A stretch of DNA of 64,000 bases from Solitalea canadensis DSM 3403 (lineage in GTDB: Bacteria; Bacteroidota; Bacteroidia; Sphingobacteriales; Sphingobacteriaceae), in the NCBI RefSeq assembly GCF_000242635.2, contig NC_017770.1:4848669-4912668 (forward strand), written 5' to 3'. Below the pieces are notes generated by a model, which saw only the letters and a program-made list of their open reading frames with translations, did not search any database and was not told the origin of the DNA. Positions 18,863-28,700 of this stretch are shown in pieces (within the stretch, counting starts at the first letter, position 1; every line of letters starts with the position of its first letter). The position numbers and the translations under genes were made by a program.

Positions 18863-19408
18863 ATGAAAAAAAACCTTCAAGCTATTTTCAATGGAATTTC
18901 AGTATGTCTTTTTCTAATTCTTTTTTACTTCTTTTTTTTCCATAACGAAAAAATTGCCTACGTAGATTCAGCCAAATTGTTGAATGGCTATAAAGCTATG
19001 ACGGATGCGCGGGGTGAATACGAAAAGAAAGCAACTACGTGGAAAGCCAACGTGGACACCTTGATGGTGGACGTGCAAAACCAGATCAAAAAGTACGAAC
19101 GTGCTGCAGGTTCAATGAGTGCCAGTGAAAAGCAAATGGCCCAGGAGCTGATCCGTACCAAACAAAAACAGTTAAACGATTATCAGCAGGCCTTGCAACA
19201 AACTGCGGGAGAAGAAAATACACGTTTAACTCAAAAAGTAATCTCTCAAGTTAATTCATTTTTAGAACGTTACGGTAAAAAACACAATTACAAAATTATA
19301 TTAGTGGCCAACCAAACCGGAAACATTGCCTATGCAAGTGAAGGTATGGATATCACGGAAAAAGTGGTGGAAGAGCTAAATAACGAATACTCAAAACCAA
19401 CCAAGTAA
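18863..19408 (+). CDS. Membrane-anchored Skp/OmpH-like chaperone
   Basis: A 181-residue protein from the ATG at 18863; the frame opens 75 bases earlier but that extension has no signal-like features. One hydrophobic helix (about 9-28) is followed by KIAYVDSAKLLNGY, the hallmark start of OmpH/Skp proteins, then a long charged coiled-coil (about 45-125) and a C-terminal beta segment with YKIILVANQTGNIAYAS. Skp-like proteins hold outer-membrane clients in the periplasm; this one looks anchored in the inner membrane. It overlaps the next lipoprotein gene by one base and leads the Rhs locus, so a dedicated chaperone role for the giant proteins downstream is plausible inference. Confidence 0.85.
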   Translation: MKKNLQAIFNGISVCLFLILFYFFFFHNEKIAYVDSAKLLNGYKAMTDARGEYEKKATTWKANVDTLMVDVQNQIKKYERAAGSMSASEKQMAQELIRTKQKQLNDYQQALQQTAGEENTRLTQKVISQVNSFLERYGKKHNYKIILVANQTGNIAYASEGMDITEKVVEELNNEYSKPTK

Positions 19409-20025
19409 TGCGAAAGAGATGCTACCTAATCGGCCTTTCGATACTTCTGTTTTTTAGTTGCACCCGACATCCATTTGATGAACAACAATTACAAGCTTAT
19501 GTAAGTGATGCAGATAATGGCTTGATCAAAGAACAACAAGTCAAAGGCCTGGATGTAAAGGTGATGTTCCGGCCAGCTGGTTTATTAATAGCCCAGGAAT
19601 TAAATGGGCAACCAGCCAGTGAAGCATTAATTGATTCCTTAAAACGCAAATACAGCAATCACTATTACTTTATCCTGAACCTCTCAAAAAATGACAAGGA
19701 AGTGCTGCACAGCCAGGGAAACTTTAGTGACTATAGTGCCTTGCTTCAAACGCTGTCCTTCAGCATGGGACAATATATAAGCCTGACCACTTCTTCAAGA
19801 GATACCCTGGAGATGGTGGATTACACCTTTGACCGGACATACGGAATGAGCGGAGGTAACGCATTAATGTTTGCCTTTTCCAAGGAAAAGTTAAAAGAAT
19901 CGAAAGAAGTGAGTTTTAACTTGGATGAGTTCGGAATAGGGACAGGATTGCTTCATTTTGAATTTAAACGAAAGGACCTGAACGCAGTTCCTGAATTAGC
20001 AACAGCGCAATATTTAAAAAGATAA
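19408..20025 (+). CDS. Lipoprotein of the Rhs locus, function unknown
   Basis: A 205-residue protein with a lipoprotein signal peptide ending FFSC (Cys about 18). The rest is soluble, mixed alpha/beta, with no motif I recognise (for example GLDVKVMFRPAGLLIAQEL and MVDYTFDRTYGMSGGNALMF). Its ATG overlaps the stop of the Skp-like gene (TAATG) and the first giant protein begins 30 bases later, so these genes form one transcription unit. It could help display or export the Rhs proteins at the outer membrane; only the operon position supports this. Confidence 0.75.
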   Translation: MRKRCYLIGLSILLFFSCTRHPFDEQQLQAYVSDADNGLIKEQQVKGLDVKVMFRPAGLLIAQELNGQPASEALIDSLKRKYSNHYYFILNLSKNDKEVLHSQGNFSDYSALLQTLSFSMGQYISLTTSSRDTLEMVDYTFDRTYGMSGGNALMFAFSKEKLKESKEVSFNLDEFGIGTGLLHFEFKRKDLNAVPELATAQYLKR

Positions 20026-20055
20026 CATCTACCATAATTAGCATTGTACCAAATT

Positions 20056-23000
20056 ATGATCAAACTAACCAAGTTGAGGAAGGCGATAGCCATGTTCTTC
20101 CTTATAAACATTGTTTTTGAAATAGTGGCACCTCATGTTTCCTATGCTTTAACAGCAGGGCCAACAGCACCAGAAGCTACCAGTTTTGAACCGGTAGACA
20201 CCACCGATATGGTGAATTTATTAACAGGTGATTTAGCTTATAATATTCCATTGTTAGAAGTTCCAGGTCCGGAAGGAGGCTACCCTCTTTCATTGTCTTA
20301 TCATGGAGGTATACAGCCGAATGAGGAGGCGAGTTGGGTGGGTTTGGGTTGGACCCTAAATCCTGGCGCTATTAATAGGACTGTGAATGGGTATGCAGAT
20401 GATTTTTCAGATGTACCAAATGTAAAAAGAGACTATTGGAATGGAGGAACACGTAAAACACTTGGAGTAGATGTTGGAATTGGCTTAGGACCAGCCTCTG
20501 TATCATTTGGATTATCTTTTGCTCAAGACACATATTTGGGTTTTGGATTAGGTTTTTCGTTTGGCGCAGGAACAGGCTTAGGAGGGGCTAATTCAATACT
20601 AGGGATAGGTGCAAGTGTAGGCGTAGGTCCTTATGGAGATGCATTTGCAGGTGTTGGATTAAGCATTAAGAGTGGGAAGGGGTCTAAAGAAGGCTTAAGC
20701 CTAAGCGCTAATATTGGTCTTTCCACTAATTTTGAATCAGTTAGTTCTAATGCGGGCGGAGGTGTAAGCTACCAAACTACCAATGAGAATGGAAAAACTA
20801 CAAATGTATCGGTCTTAGATGCATCAATTAGCTCATCCGGAGGGAAAGCTAAATTATCTATTGGAAGTGGTAGTTCAAGCGTTTATAATGCAAATGCAGG
20901 AAGAATACAAACAGAATCTTCAAGCTGGGGTTTTTCACTGCCATTCCCTGGCCTAAGTATAGGTATTAGTTATAACTATATGCGTTATTGGTCAGACGAA
21001 ACAGTAAATGTTCGAACAAGTGGTGTTTTGTACTTTCCTCAAACATCTTTTAATAATGTTACTGATCTTAATGAGAAAGCATACGACATGTACAGACTTG
21101 TCGATTTTGATCATAACGATGTCAATTCTAGCCCAGATCCAGACCTGCAATTAGGAGGCTCCTTTCCAGAGTTTGATGAATATTCAGTGTCAGGACAAGG
21201 AATTAGCGGTAGCATTAGGCCTTTTTTATATCAGGGCTATTTGTTTTCCCAGAATAAAAGTAAAATTTATGAAACTAATGTAACAAAGCTTGGTGGAAAT
21301 AATCGACTTAATTTTCGTTTTATTAATGATTTTTCAAACTCTTACAGACAAACTCCAGAAAATTTTGATAACACATTTAAATTCAATAATGAAAAATTTC
21401 TTGCAGATCATGGTGTTGTAAAGCTTTCTGATATTGAAGGTTATGATAATTCCACTAATCATTTAGCTGGCTCAAAACATATTGAATGGTTCACAAATGA
21501 ACAGATAGTTGATGGTAGCTCTGCTGGTGCTAAGGCAAAAGGTTTTATTAATACTAATTCTCAAGGTTTCAAAAGACTACAAAATGTTTTGCCCACTAAC
21601 ACATCTGCAGCCAAGCAACAAATTGGAGGATTTATGATAACAAATGCGAGTGGGGTTACTTATCACTACGCATTGCCGGCTTATAGTTTTGATGAAGCAA
21701 TAAAAAATACCAATCTAACAAAAGGAGAACAATGGTCAAGATTAACAAAAGATATGCCCTATGCATATACATGGTATTTAACTGCTATAACAGGTCCTGA
21801 TTTTGTAGACAGAAATAATAATGGATTGGCTGATGATGAAGACTGGGGCTATTGGGTAACTTTTAATTATGGTAAATGGGCTGACGGTTATTGTTGGAGA
21901 AATCCAAGCGAGGGTTGCCACAGGGATATTGATCCAAATTTCAAAAGCTTTTCATCAGGGAAAAAAGAGCTATATTATCTTAATACCATTAAAACCAGAT
22001 CGCATACAGCCATTTTCCTCAAACAATTAAGAACAGATGGAAAAGGAGTGACAAATTCAGAATTTGGAGGTTTTGATTTCACACTTAGTGTTCTTCCTAT
22101 TGCAACTTTACGGCTAAGTAAGATTTTTTTATTGAATAATGAAGATTATCAAAGTTTAGGGGGAGATAACATTTGCGGATTAGATGGAATCAAACAATCT
22201 GTAATTGTTAATTCCTCTGATATATCACATCGGGCTTTGTACAATCATACCTATGAAAATGTTATTGATGGAATTGATATTGCGAAACTTGGAAATGCTG
22301 TAGAGCAGAAGTCTATACGAGTAATTGATTTTAACCATGATTACTCCCTCTTGCCGGAAACCGTAAATAGTTTTGATCCTAATGGAGATATTTATAATCA
22401 GACTACTGGTTTGACCTCACCTAAATCAGGTAAACTAACTCTAAGGTCTATAAATTTAAAAGGCAAAGGAGGCTCCGCCGTAACCCCCCCTATTATATTT
22501 AACTATGATTATCCTGATGAAGATCAATACAAGGGACAGATCGCTGTTTCTTCTGTTCCTCAAGCATCAGACAGAAAGGGAACAATACAGATTTCAGGCA
22601 ATAACTTAAAGATAGGTGATATAATTAAATTCACAGTTAATGGCATCCTTTATTACTGTACCATATTAAAATTAGATACAGGAACAACTTATCAGGTTTT
22701 GTACTTGGATAAGCTTCCTGGTGCAATCTCAGGTTACATTTCTGCCACAAAAACAAAAAATCCTCCATATAATAAGGATGCTTATGATATGTGGGGAGCT
22801 TATAAATCGGATTATATTCAAATGAATAATGAGAATATATCAAGAATAACAACTCCAATTTCTTCACAAAATACAGATGTATGGTCATTACGTCAAATAA
22901 GATCAAGTTTAGGTGCTATTACCAAAATTGATTATGAATCTGATGACTACAATAATTCTGTTCTTGTTAAAAATAGCTCTTTTACGATTTCTGATATTGG

Positions 23001-25722
23001 ACCGGGCAATTCTGGTCTAAAACTAACAATTAATAATGGGGGATATGATTTAAGAAACATACTAAAGGCAGGTAATAAAATAGAGTTGCTTTTTTTGCGT
23101 TACGTAACTCCATCTCTTTGGGGAGATATAGCAGGTTTTTACGAACCATATCCAATTAGTAATGCGATCATTAAATCAGTATCAGATAACTCAATTGAAG
23201 TAACAGAACTTGGTAATTTGTATGAATCAGGAGACTATGGCTACGGAAACGTTTATTCTAAGAGTCCTATTGGAGGCAACGTTTTTATTGGAAATGGGAA
23301 TAGATTTTATGGAGGTGGAATTAGAACCAAAAGCATTAGTATAAGTGATCCAATTCAGAAGAATACACATATTACCTCATATGAATATAATAAAAATGCA
23401 TCACAAAGTTCAGGTGTAACATCTTTTGAACCCACAACATTTCCTATTTATGATTTTCCTAATGTGCCAATTAGTGAATTAAATGCATACAAGAAAGTGC
23501 TTTATAAGAGTATGCATAAATTATTGACGATTGCCAGGGAAATTCCATCCCCCGGGGTAATGTATGAATATGTGACAGTTAAAGATTTTGTTATTGGAGA
23601 AGATGGAGAAAAGAGGCCGGTTTTGGGTAAGTCAACTTATCAATATGAAGTTTTTAATGAAAATATGTTAGGTATTAAAGAATATCAGTTTACGCAAAGT
23701 GCTTCAATTGATACACGTAATATTTCATTGATCGATTATACTACACGGGTGGGTAATTTAAAAAGAATAATTCATTATGATGATAAAGACAAAAAGTTGA
23801 ATGAGACAATTAATCATTTTTTACATGATGACGAGTCTTCAAAAAGTTTCGCAAGTAACGTTGAATCCTATCAGTCTAAATTAGGAGCTTTTAATTATCA
23901 AGGATTGATTCAAGAACGATATGCAGATGCAAGGAGGTTGGTAAATGGTAATAATTCATTTATAAAGGAACTAATGATAATGAGTCAAAGAGAGCAATAT
24001 CCTTCAATCCCACTTGGGACAACAATAATCGACTATAAAAATGGCACAAAAGCGACTAGTGAGAATTTAGCGTTTGATTTTTATAGTGGAACTGTTATAA
24101 AATCACTTACAACAGATTCTTACGGGAATAGATTTTTATCAGAGGTAACACCTGCTTATAAAAAGTATCCGAATTCTAACATGGGATTAAAAGTAAAGAA
24201 CATCCTAAATAAGAACATGTTGATTCAGGAAGCAACTAATTATACTTTTAAGGTTGATGGAAATAATAACAAGATAGGGTTGGTTTCAGCTAATGTTCAA
24301 ACCTGGAGTAACAATGTTTTAGTGCTAACAGGAGATAATGCTGGCAGTTCTATAAAACAAGATGGTGTAAACAATCTTGTTGGAAACGTTTGGCGCAAAC
24401 AAAGTGCTTACAAATGGTTATATAGTGTAGCATCCAAAGATGGATTAACTCCAATCGGGAACTTTTTGGCGTTTGATTTTTCTGTCGGAGCTAATAATAG
24501 TAGTAATTGGGTAAAAAGCTCAGAAATTACCCTGTATAATGTATATTCAAAAGACTTAGAGGGGATAGATATTAATGGTAATTCAGCAACTACCAAAATT
24601 GGCCATAATAATTCAAAGGTGATTGTTTCAGGGGGGCCGGCAAAATATAACGAAATTGCTTTTTCAGGTGCAGAAGAAATTCCTGATCTCAACGGCAAAT
24701 TTAGTGGGAACGTTTCAAAAGGAGATGCTACAATCATAAATACTATTGCTCATACGGGTAGGCAGAGCTTAAAAACAATGAATGGGCAGAGGGGATTTAT
24801 CTACACTATTTCCTCGCCTAATTTGATAGTAGGTAAAGATTATGTAGCAAGTGTTTGGGTGAAAAACTTTACAACGTCTGCTCCTGCAGCCTCAGCCTTG
24901 TATTACAAGATAAACGGAGGAGCCCCTATATATTCTAATGTTACTTCAAAGAAAGCAGGAGACTGGTATCTCATTAATTTGCGTATTCCTGGTTCTCAAA
25001 TACCAACTGGAGCTGTTCTGGAAGTCGGTGCAGTTAATAACGCCACTTCGGGTGAGGTTTATTTTGATGACTTTCGTTTCCAACCCCTTAACTCATCGAG
25101 TTTGGCCTATGTATATGATCCATGGACCGGAGAATTAAACTATATTTTGGATAATAATAATTTATTTTCCAAGTATGAGTATGATAATGCAGGTAGATTA
25201 GTTAAGACGAGTAGGGAGACATTAAATTATGGAGTGAAGCTAGTTGCAGAATCAAACTATAACTATGGGCAACAATATGGTTCAATAGAAGATTGGAAAA
25301 GAACAGGAATCACTCGATGTCAACTTATAAATGGTGTATATACAGGTTTCTTAGAAGAAGAACAAAAAGATACCAATTCCAAGAGTGCAACATATAACTC
25401 TACAAGATGGGTTAGAACGGAACAATCAGCAAACTGCAGATATACAACTATATTCTTATATACTCAAGTATCTTCTGGCTATGAAATGGTTCTTCAAAAT
25501 GCTTATAAATCATATACATTTTCACTTCCTATTAGTGGTAGCATGCAACAGCAGGAATTGAATATTCTTCCGGGTAATTATTCCGTTTATGTGCGATCCT
25601 TATCAGGTAATGCCCCTTATGGAGAATATAGGGTTCAGGTTGGAGGAAACACCCAGTCAACTCCAACTGGTTTTTCTAATGTCAATCTAAATGCAGATCA
25701 AACAATTATGATTTATAAGTAG
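20056..25722 (+). CDS. Giant secreted SpvB/Rhs-like shell protein, partner of the following Rhs protein
   Basis: 1888 residues from ATG at 20056 (the frame opens at a TTG four codons earlier). A signal peptide ends about residue 32. Residues ~40-110 hold the module typical of Bacteroidota Rhs partners: DTTDMVNLLTGDLAYNIPL, LSLSYHGG, ASWVGLGWTLNPGAINR. Then comes a Gly/Ser-rich beta region (~125-300). The long middle part alternates like Tc-toxin B/Rhs shell strands. Near residues ~1570-1690 there is a jelly-roll-like carbohydrate-binding-type domain (FVYF-free, ending EVYFDDFRFQPL), then a YD repeat (YVYDPWTGELNYI, YEYDNAGRLVKTSRE) and a Cys-containing C-terminal segment. No Rhs core is present, so it probably builds the cage together with the next gene, 2 bases downstream. 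Confidence 0.85.
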   Translation: MIKLTKLRKAIAMFFLINIVFEIVAPHVSYALTAGPTAPEATSFEPVDTTDMVNLLTGDLAYNIPLLEVPGPEGGYPLSLSYHGGIQPNEEASWVGLGWTLNPGAINRTVNGYADDFSDVPNVKRDYWNGGTRKTLGVDVGIGLGPASVSFGLSFAQDTYLGFGLGFSFGAGTGLGGANSILGIGASVGVGPYGDAFAGVGLSIKSGKGSKEGLSLSANIGLSTNFESVSSNAGGGVSYQTTNENGKTTNVSVLDASISSSGGKAKLSIGSGSSSVYNANAGRIQTESSSWGFSLPFPGLSIGISYNYMRYWSDETVNVRTSGVLYFPQTSFNNVTDLNEKAYDMYRLVDFDHNDVNSSPDPDLQLGGSFPEFDEYSVSGQGISGSIRPFLYQGYLFSQNKSKIYETNVTKLGGNNRLNFRFINDFSNSYRQTPENFDNTFKFNNEKFLADHGVVKLSDIEGYDNSTNHLAGSKHIEWFTNEQIVDGSSAGAKAKGFINTNSQGFKRLQNVLPTNTSAAKQQIGGFMITNASGVTYHYALPAYSFDEAIKNTNLTKGEQWSRLTKDMPYAYTWYLTAITGPDFVDRNNNGLADDEDWGYWVTFNYGKWADGYCWRNPSEGCHRDIDPNFKSFSSGKKELYYLNTIKTRSHTAIFLKQLRTDGKGVTNSEFGGFDFTLSVLPIATLRLSKIFLLNNEDYQSLGGDNICGLDGIKQSVIVNSSDISHRALYNHTYENVIDGIDIAKLGNAVEQKSIRVIDFNHDYSLLPETVNSFDPNGDIYNQTTGLTSPKSGKLTLRSINLKGKGGSAVTPPIIFNYDYPDEDQYKGQIAVSSVPQASDRKGTIQISGNNLKIGDIIKFTVNGILYYCTILKLDTGTTYQVLYLDKLPGAISGYISATKTKNPPYNKDAYDMWGAYKSDYIQMNNENISRITTPISSQNTDVWSLRQIRSSLGAITKIDYESDDYNNSVLVKNSSFTISDIGPGNSGLKLTINNGGYDLRNILKAGNKIELLFLRYVTPSLWGDIAGFYEPYPISNAIIKSVSDNSIEVTELGNLYESGDYGYGNVYSKSPIGGNVFIGNGNRFYGGGIRTKSISISDPIQKNTHITSYEYNKNASQSSGVTSFEPTTFPIYDFPNVPISELNAYKKVLYKSMHKLLTIAREIPSPGVMYEYVTVKDFVIGEDGEKRPVLGKSTYQYEVFNENMLGIKEYQFTQSASIDTRNISLIDYTTRVGNLKRIIHYDDKDKKLNETINHFLHDDESSKSFASNVESYQSKLGAFNYQGLIQERYADARRLVNGNNSFIKELMIMSQREQYPSIPLGTTIIDYKNGTKATSENLAFDFYSGTVIKSLTTDSYGNRFLSEVTPAYKKYPNSNMGLKVKNILNKNMLIQEATNYTFKVDGNNNKIGLVSANVQTWSNNVLVLTGDNAGSSIKQDGVNNLVGNVWRKQSAYKWLYSVASKDGLTPIGNFLAFDFSVGANNSSNWVKSSEITLYNVYSKDLEGIDINGNSATTKIGHNNSKVIVSGGPAKYNEIAFSGAEEIPDLNGKFSGNVSKGDATIINTIAHTGRQSLKTMNGQRGFIYTISSPNLIVGKDYVASVWVKNFTTSAPAASALYYKINGGAPIYSNVTSKKAGDWYLINLRIPGSQIPTGAVLEVGAVNNATSGEVYFDDFRFQPLNSSSLAYVYDPWTGELNYILDNNNLFSKYEYDNAGRLVKTSRETLNYGVKLVAESNYNYGQQYGSIEDWKRTGITRCQLINGVYTGFLEEEQKDTNSKSATYNSTRWVRTEQSANCRYTTIFLYTQVSSGYEMVLQNAYKSYTFSLPISGSMQQQELNILPGNYSVYVRSLSGNAPYGEYRVQVGGNTQSTPTGFSNVNLNADQTIMIYK

Positions 25723-25724
25723 TT

Positions 25725-28700
25725 ATGAAGGCTTTTTGTTTTTTTATAATAATAGTTAGTTCACTCCTGATAGCTGATTTAGCTAATGCACAGATAATAC
25801 AATCTCAGGATGCAATTGTATTACCTGTAAGTGGACAACCCTCTCTTACAATCGGGAATGGTTCAAATATTCAATATATAAGTGGACAGTCAATAACGTT
25901 ATTACCTGGTGTTCATATTCAAGGTGGTGCAAATTTCGAGGCAAAAATCAGTTCTTTTGTGATCAATCCTGCACCTTCAAATCCCAATACAAACAATGAA
26001 ATGAATTGGATTGTAAACAAGATTTTTGATGAAAACGGCAATGCTATTAGTGAAAATAAGTCCTTTTTTGATTATAGTGGAAAGCCTTTGCAAAATCAAT
26101 GGAGAGATATCAGTCGGGGGCATGTTTTAGCCTCGCAAACACTTTATGATGCTTTTCAGCAGCCTGTAATATCTACCCTGCCGGCTCCTACTAATAATGG
26201 TGCATTCGCTTACAAGGGTGATTTTGTTCAGAATGCATCAGGAACAGTGTATAACTATCAGAACTTTGATACGAACGGTAAACTTAATGCTCCGGATGTT
26301 GTAGGTAAAACTACAATTGGAACTCTTGGCTGGTATTATAGTACAAATAATACCTTTGAGAAATATGTACCCGAAACTAGCTATCCTTACAGTCGTTCTG
26401 ATTTCTATAATGATGGTTCAGGTGAAGGTCGACGAGCTGCCGGAGTTGGAGATCAATTAAAAATGGGTAGTGGTCATGAATCGCAAGCAATGACATTACC
26501 CGTTACCAGTGAATTAAACAATTATATAGCTGTACGAAATAAGTTCTTTGCGGTTGATAGTGTGGGCAGCTTGCCGTCTTCTTTATTGAATGAGACTTAT
26601 CAAACTGTGGGAATCGATCCAAACGGGCAAAAAGGCATTTCTATTACAGATAAAAACGGAAAAGCCTTAATGAGTGCCCGATGGTTAAGTACTGCAACAG
26701 CTGCCTGGTATGCACCTGTCAATACGGTAACTCTGAGTTCCAATCAATATACCTATACAATTGATCCTGCGAGTTCAGTTAATAGTAATTATTCATACCT
26801 GGAGAAAATTACATTAGTTGGAGATGGGACAGTGCGTGTATTTCATTCAGGGGGCTTGGTGTATACGGGAATTGCTTCAGGTTATTCATCACCTCCAATT
26901 GTAGGAGGTGCAATGATTGTTAGAATTGAATCAGATAAACCTTTTAAGGTGAATTATAATGGGGTTTCGGGTAGTGTTTCACAAACAGCTTGTTCAGACT
27001 GTGATGCCGATTACAAAGGTAACGCGTTTCATTATTTTTCCTTGTTAAAACCTTCCGCAATTACTGTTACGGGAGGAGCTTATACTATATATGATCTGAC
27101 CACTGATCTCGTGGTAAGTGGAACAACTCTTCCTGCTGGGTTTTACAAAATTATTCCGGATAGTCTAAAGAGTGATATAACATTAACTTACACTAATGCC
27201 TTTGAGGACATCAGCTATAATTTCTATAACCAACTAGGGCAATTAGTAGCCACTATTGCTCCTGAAGGTGTAAAACAGTTATTGCAGACTAATTTTAACA
27301 ATATTTCCAAAAAGGAGAATATTCCTTTTAGTACTTTTTATAATTACGATGCCAGAGGACAATTAATGAGAGTAAAAGTATGGGATGGAGGAACGACAGA
27401 ATACGCCTACCGTAAAGATGGTAACATTCGTTTCTCGCAAAACTCCTTGCAGGTTGCCAAAAATAGTTTTTCTTATACTAATTACGATCAATATGGCAGA
27501 GCGGTTGAATCAGGTGAATATGTGTATGGCACTACAGGAACTAATTTTACTTCCGCAAAGGCATCATCTACCATTTTAGAAAGTATTGCAAATGATGGCG
27601 GTCTTGCTAATTTTTCAACCTTAAAAATGGATTGGGTAAGAACGGAATATGATGTAGCATCCAAAAATGTAAATGCAGTAGCTTCCGGATATGTCCAGGA
27701 TTTTACCTACGGCGGGATCGCCTATACGCAAAGTGCTAACAGTGAAACTTGGTACAGCTATGATGACCAGGGACAATTGACCTGGAAAGTGCAGAATATT
27801 ACTGGTTTGGGAACAAAAACCATCGACTATACTTACGATTTTAATGGCAATGTACTGCAGGTTGTTTATCAAAAGAATACTCCGGCAGAACGCTTCTACC
27901 ATGATTATGAATATGATCTGGATAAGCGGTTAAGTGTTGTATACACCAGCAAAGATGGCGCAAGTAAAACCCTTGAAGCCAAGTATTACTATTATTTGCA
28001 TGGTCCTTTGAAGCGGGTGGAACTCGCCGATAATTTACAGGGCATCGACTATACATATACGCCCCAAGGGTGGTTAAAAACTATCAATCATCCAAGTGGC
28101 GACAAATCCAAAGACCCGGGACAAGATGGTAGTACCAATTCATTCGCACAGGATGTATTTGGAATGAGTATGGAATATTTTAGCGGGGATTATATTCGAT
28201 CAGGTAGCAATATAGCTAGTGTGAGTCCTGGAACTGGGTATACGCCATATTATAATGGAAATATTCAGGGCCTGACTTGGAGTAATAAACAAACTACTGG
28301 TGGAACAGCTAGTGCAAAAATGTCAGCCTTTAAATATGATGCAAAATACCAATTAAATGAATCAGTTCAAGGTACGCCCGATTATTCAAAAGGAACTTTT
28401 ATCGGGTCAAACGCTTATAAAGAAACGTTTACCTATCGGGATGCTCACGGAAATATCGGCTCTCTGACAAGAAATGATGGATTAGGAAATGTAGTGGATA
28501 ACTTTAGCTATACATATGGAGCCAATAGCAACAGGTTAACAGCTGTACCAGGATACTCCAGTTATGAATACGATGCATTAGGTCAATTAACCCGACAAAA
28601 TAAAAGTACCACTAATGATATAAAAGTAAAGTATGATGTAACTGGAAAAGTAATCGCATTATATGACAAAGATGATAATCTTAAAGTAAGTTATACTTAC

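Noticed and set aside
24408-24737. 109-codon frame opposite the first giant Rhs-locus protein
   Set aside because: Shadow of a continuous 1888-codon gene; no start context or recognisable motif.
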